From NCBI GenBank assembly GCA_034180465.1, contig JAXFOH010000013.1:1-16008 (forward strand): a stretch of 16,008 nucleotides of DNA. Reading direction: 5' to 3'. The translations under genes were made by a program, and so were the position numbers. The stretch comes from CAKUIA01 sp034180465 (GTDB taxonomy: Bacteria; Verrucomicrobiota; Verrucomicrobiia; Opitutales; Intestinicryptomonadaceae). Position 1 is the stretch's first letter, and each line of letters opens with the position of its first letter. The notes beneath the pieces were generated by a model. The model was not told the DNA's origin and did no database searches. It was given only the letters and a program-made list of their open reading frames with translations. This document shows, piece after piece, positions 14,354-16,008 of this stretch.

Positions 14354-15091
14354 ATGAATAACGCAGCAGAAACGTTTTGGCACACGCTCGGCGCATATAA
14401 TGCCGATACTTGGGTGTGTCAGATTTTTATTGTGGCGGCGGGAGCAGCCATAACGCTTTCGCTTTTCGCCAAGCAGACAAATTTAAGACATGCATTAATG
14501 AGGCTGTACATGGCATTTGTGTGCGCTTGGGTTGCAGTTGTATACTATATGCTGTATTGCCCTTCGCGCGGCTACGGCGAAATTCTTGCCGTGTTTTGGG
14601 GCTTTATGGCGGTGCTTTGGGCGTGCAAAATATTCTCTAAAGCCCCCGAAATTAAAGTTTCTCTAAATATTGTTTCTCTGATTTTGCTTTTGGGGCCCTT
14701 TATATACCCTATGGTTTCGAAGCTTTTGGGCAGAAGCTTTCCGGAAATAACCGCGCCCATAATGCCGTGTTCGGTTGCGGTGTTTTCGGTCGGGCTTATA
14801 TTGTGCTTCGAAAAACATATAAATTTGATATTGGCAATGATGCTTTTGCACTGGTCTCTTTTGGCGGTTCCCAAAACGCATCTATACGGCATTGTAGAAG
14901 ACTATTTTTTGGCGTTGTGCATAGTGCCTGCATTATACCTTTTCTCTAAAAACTATATGCTGCAAATTGCCAGCGAAAAAACAAAGCCGTCGGCAAGGGT
15001 GCTAGACGCCTTTTTGATATGCCTTTGCGTTGCGTTGGGCGTGTTTTTTGCCGCAATGATTTTAGAGCAGTTCGGTTTTATAAAGTGGTAG
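14354..15091 (+). CDS. DUF6064-like multi-pass membrane protein
   Basis: The 245-residue protein has about eight hydrophobic segments (near 20-39, 46-68, 75-95, 102-123, 136-151, 155-174, 180-198 and 216-238). The patterns AYNADTWVCQI, VVYYMLY, PFIYPMVSKLLGRSFPE and PCSVAVFSVGLIL fit my memory of DUF6064 proteins (a start around YN-W-Q, then YP-LLG-YP, then PC-T-F-GLLL), so I name that family with moderate confidence. The function of the family is not known. The gene starts 10 nt after the YjjB-like gene, no terminator lies between, and it is likely the third gene of the exporter operon, perhaps an accessory membrane part. A weak 6-bp hairpin covers its stop codon (15088-15105) but has no T run. 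Confidence 0.75.
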   Translation: MNNAAETFWHTLGAYNADTWVCQIFIVAAGAAITLSLFAKQTNLRHALMRLYMAFVCAWVAVVYYMLYCPSRGYGEILAVFWGFMAVLWACKIFSKAPEIKVSLNIVSLILLLGPFIYPMVSKLLGRSFPEITAPIMPCSVAVFSVGLILCFEKHINLILAMMLLHWSLLAVPKTHLYGIVEDYFLALCIVPALYLFSKNYMLQIASEKTKPSARVLDAFLICLCVALGVFFAAMILEQFGFIKW

Positions 15092-15133
15092 CGCGTTATC
15101 GCTACAACTTATAAAGCATGTGCTGGGTTTATA

Positions 15134-15162
15134 TTGAAGGTTTTTGCAATTTTTATTAACAT
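15134..15162 (+). promoter_or_regulatory. Possible promoter of the 75-residue membrane protein gene
   Basis: TTGAAG (15134-15139) and TAACAT (15157-15162) are separated by 17 nt; both match 4 of 6. The start codon is at 15184 with AAGGA about 8 nt upstream. This gives a short leader. Confidence 0.35.
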
Positions 15163-15183
15163 TTCTACAACAAGGACAAAGAT

Positions 15184-15411
15184 ATGAATAAGACTACTAA
15201 AAAAATATTATCGTTTATATTGTGCGTTGCAGTTGGCATTGCCGTATGGTTTTTGCCGTTGCAATTTTTGGGGCTAAACGACGCCGTTTTCGGTATACAC
15301 TACTTCGCCGCATTTCTGGTGTTTGTTTCTCTTTTGGGGGTATTCAGGCTTATTCCCGCGCTATTCGCAGTTTTGATTTCGGCGTTGGTGTTTAGGGCAA
15401 TGTTTAACTAG
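15184..15411 (+). CDS. Small hydrophobic membrane protein, 75 residues
   Basis: The product begins MNKTTKKILSF and has two or three hydrophobic segments (about 8-26, 37-55 and 57-72), with few charged residues after the N-terminus. A Shine-Dalgarno (AAGGA) and a following strong terminator support a real gene. The order WFLPLQFLGLN, then FGIHYFAAFLVFVSLLGVF resembles the first 60 or so residues of DASS/SLC13-type anion transporters (WFLP, then W/HxFAxFVxxIxG). If the likeness is real, this is a stand-alone N-terminal piece or a remnant, since nothing of the remaining 400 residues follows. It may equally be an unrelated small membrane protein. The function is not known. Confidence 0.65.
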   Translation: MNKTTKKILSFILCVAVGIAVWFLPLQFLGLNDAVFGIHYFAAFLVFVSLLGVFRLIPALFAVLISALVFRAMFN

Positions 15412-15432
15412 CGGTTTTGCCAAATTTTGCCT

Positions 15433-15467
15433 ATGCGCGAAAGAGTTTTCTTTTGCGCATTTTTTTT
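15433..15467 (+). terminator. Rho-independent terminator after the 75-residue membrane protein gene
   Basis: A 12-bp stem (ATGCGCGAAAGA at 15433-15444 with TCTTTTGCGCAT at 15449-15460, one G-T pair), a 4-nt loop and a run of eight T (15460-15467). It is one of the strongest terminators here and separates the nitroreductase gene from the genes before it. Confidence 0.9.
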
Positions 15468-15533
15468 GTTGAGGTAAACGAGTGCAGCCCATAGTGTTTA
15501 TCCCGTAAAATTTTAACCGAAGGAGATGTTTTT

Positions 15534-16008
15534 ATGGACGAAGTTTTTGAAAATATCAAAACGCGTCGAAGCGTAAGAAAATTTAAGCCCGATGCCGTAA
15601 GTCAGGCCGATTTGGATAAGATAATTCAGGCGGGGCTATATGCGGCAAGCGGCAAAAACACGCAGGACACAATTATTGTTGAGGTTGTAAATAAAGCGGT
15701 TAGAGACGAGATTTCGCGCATAAATTGTAAGATAGGCGGCTGGGCAGAAGGTTTCGACCCATTTTACGGCGCACCGGCAATGCTTATTGTTCTTGCAAAA
15801 AAAGACTGTGCAAACCGCGTTTACGACGGCTCGCTTGTTATGGGCAACTTTATGCTGCAAGCACACAAACTGGGCTTGGGCAGCTGCTGGATACACAGGG
15901 CAAAAGAAGAGTTTGAAAGTCAATGGAGCAAAGATTTTCTTGCTAAAATAGGCGTAGAAGGCGAATACGAAGGCATTGGCCATTGCGCCATAGGCTATGT
16001 AGACGGTT
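15534..16008 (+). CDS. Nitroreductase-family FMN flavoprotein, N-terminal part (runs past the window end)
   Basis: An ATG at 15534 with the strongest ribosome binding site of the window (AAGGAG at 15520-15525, 8 nt away) opens a frame that has no stop before the window end, giving 158 visible codons. The product starts MDEVFENIKTRRSVRKFKPD, with the FMN-binding RRSVR at residues 11-15. AGLYAASGKNTQD, YGAPAMLIVLAKKD, DGSLVMGNFMLQAHKLGLGSCWIHRA and GHCAIGYV follow, as in small nitroreductase/NADH-dependent oxidoreductases (PF00881) of about 170 residues, so only the end is missing. Such enzymes reduce nitro compounds, quinones or flavins with NAD(P)H as dimers in the cytoplasm; the natural substrate cannot be told. 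The preceding terminator makes it the start of a new unit. Confidence 0.9.
   Translation, partial: MDEVFENIKTRRSVRKFKPDAVSQADLDKIIQAGLYAASGKNTQDTIIVEVVNKAVRDEISRINCKIGGWAEGFDPFYGAPAMLIVLAKKDCANRVYDGSLVMGNFMLQAHKLGLGSCWIHRAKEEFESQWSKDFLAKIGVEGEYEGIGHCAIGYVDG

Noticed and set aside
15088..15105. Hairpin GTAGCG/CGCTAC over the stop codon of the DUF6064-like gene
   Set aside because: The stem is only 6 bp and no T run follows, so a terminator call is not supported.
15636..15983. 115-codon - strand frame near the window end
   Set aside because: It lies opposite the nitroreductase gene, whose motifs and ribosome binding site on the + strand are clear.

Overview
The window looks like a piece of the chromosome of a Gram-negative (diderm) bacterium. 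The periplasmic alkaline phosphatase, the outer-membrane barrel protein ending in Phe and the nucleotide-sugar pathways for surface polysaccharide all point to two membranes. GC content is moderate (mid-40s per cent by eye), ATA is a frequent Ile codon, and Shine-Dalgarno use is mixed: strong at some genes (13058, 13816, 15534), absent at others (419, 9957, 12072). I cannot place the organism firmly. A Verrucomicrobiota/Lentisphaerota-type gut or sediment bacterium would fit, but this is inference. No phage, IS element, CRISPR array, tRNA or rRNA was seen.

Region 1 (1-5164) makes activated fucose-type sugars. On the + strand, the end of gmd and all of fcl form the two-step GDP-mannose to GDP-L-fucose pathway. 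Converging on it from the - strand are capE, a small RmlC-like cupin gene, capF and capG, the pathway from UDP-GlcNAc to UDP-N-acetyl-L-fucosamine. The two gene sets share a bidirectional terminator at 1401-1430. No glycosyltransferase, flippase or polymerase is in view, so this is a precursor-supply block.

Region 2 (5229-7861) carries, on the same strand and upstream of capE, a PhoA-type alkaline phosphatase and a YibE/F-type membrane protein 3 nt apart. They may be co-transcribed with the cap genes. A strong hairpin at 7813-7846 separates them from the next gene.

Region 3 (7862-10373) holds a secreted proline-rich protein on the - strand, divergent from dgt (dGTP triphosphohydrolase). After dgt comes a small, extremely cysteine-rich exported protein with two 23-residue repeats, closed by a clear terminator.

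Region 4 (10412-11921) has a TorF-like outer-membrane barrel protein on the - strand behind a near-consensus sigma-54 promoter. Across a 328-bp intergenic region, rich in short palindromes, lies a divergent small protein of unknown function.

Region 5 (12072-15411) contains a LysR regulator, then a probable operon of YjjP-like and YjjB-like halves of a ThrE-type exporter and a DUF6064-like membrane protein, then a separate 75-residue membrane protein with its own terminator. The window ends inside a nitroreductase-family gene with a strong ribosome binding site at 15521.
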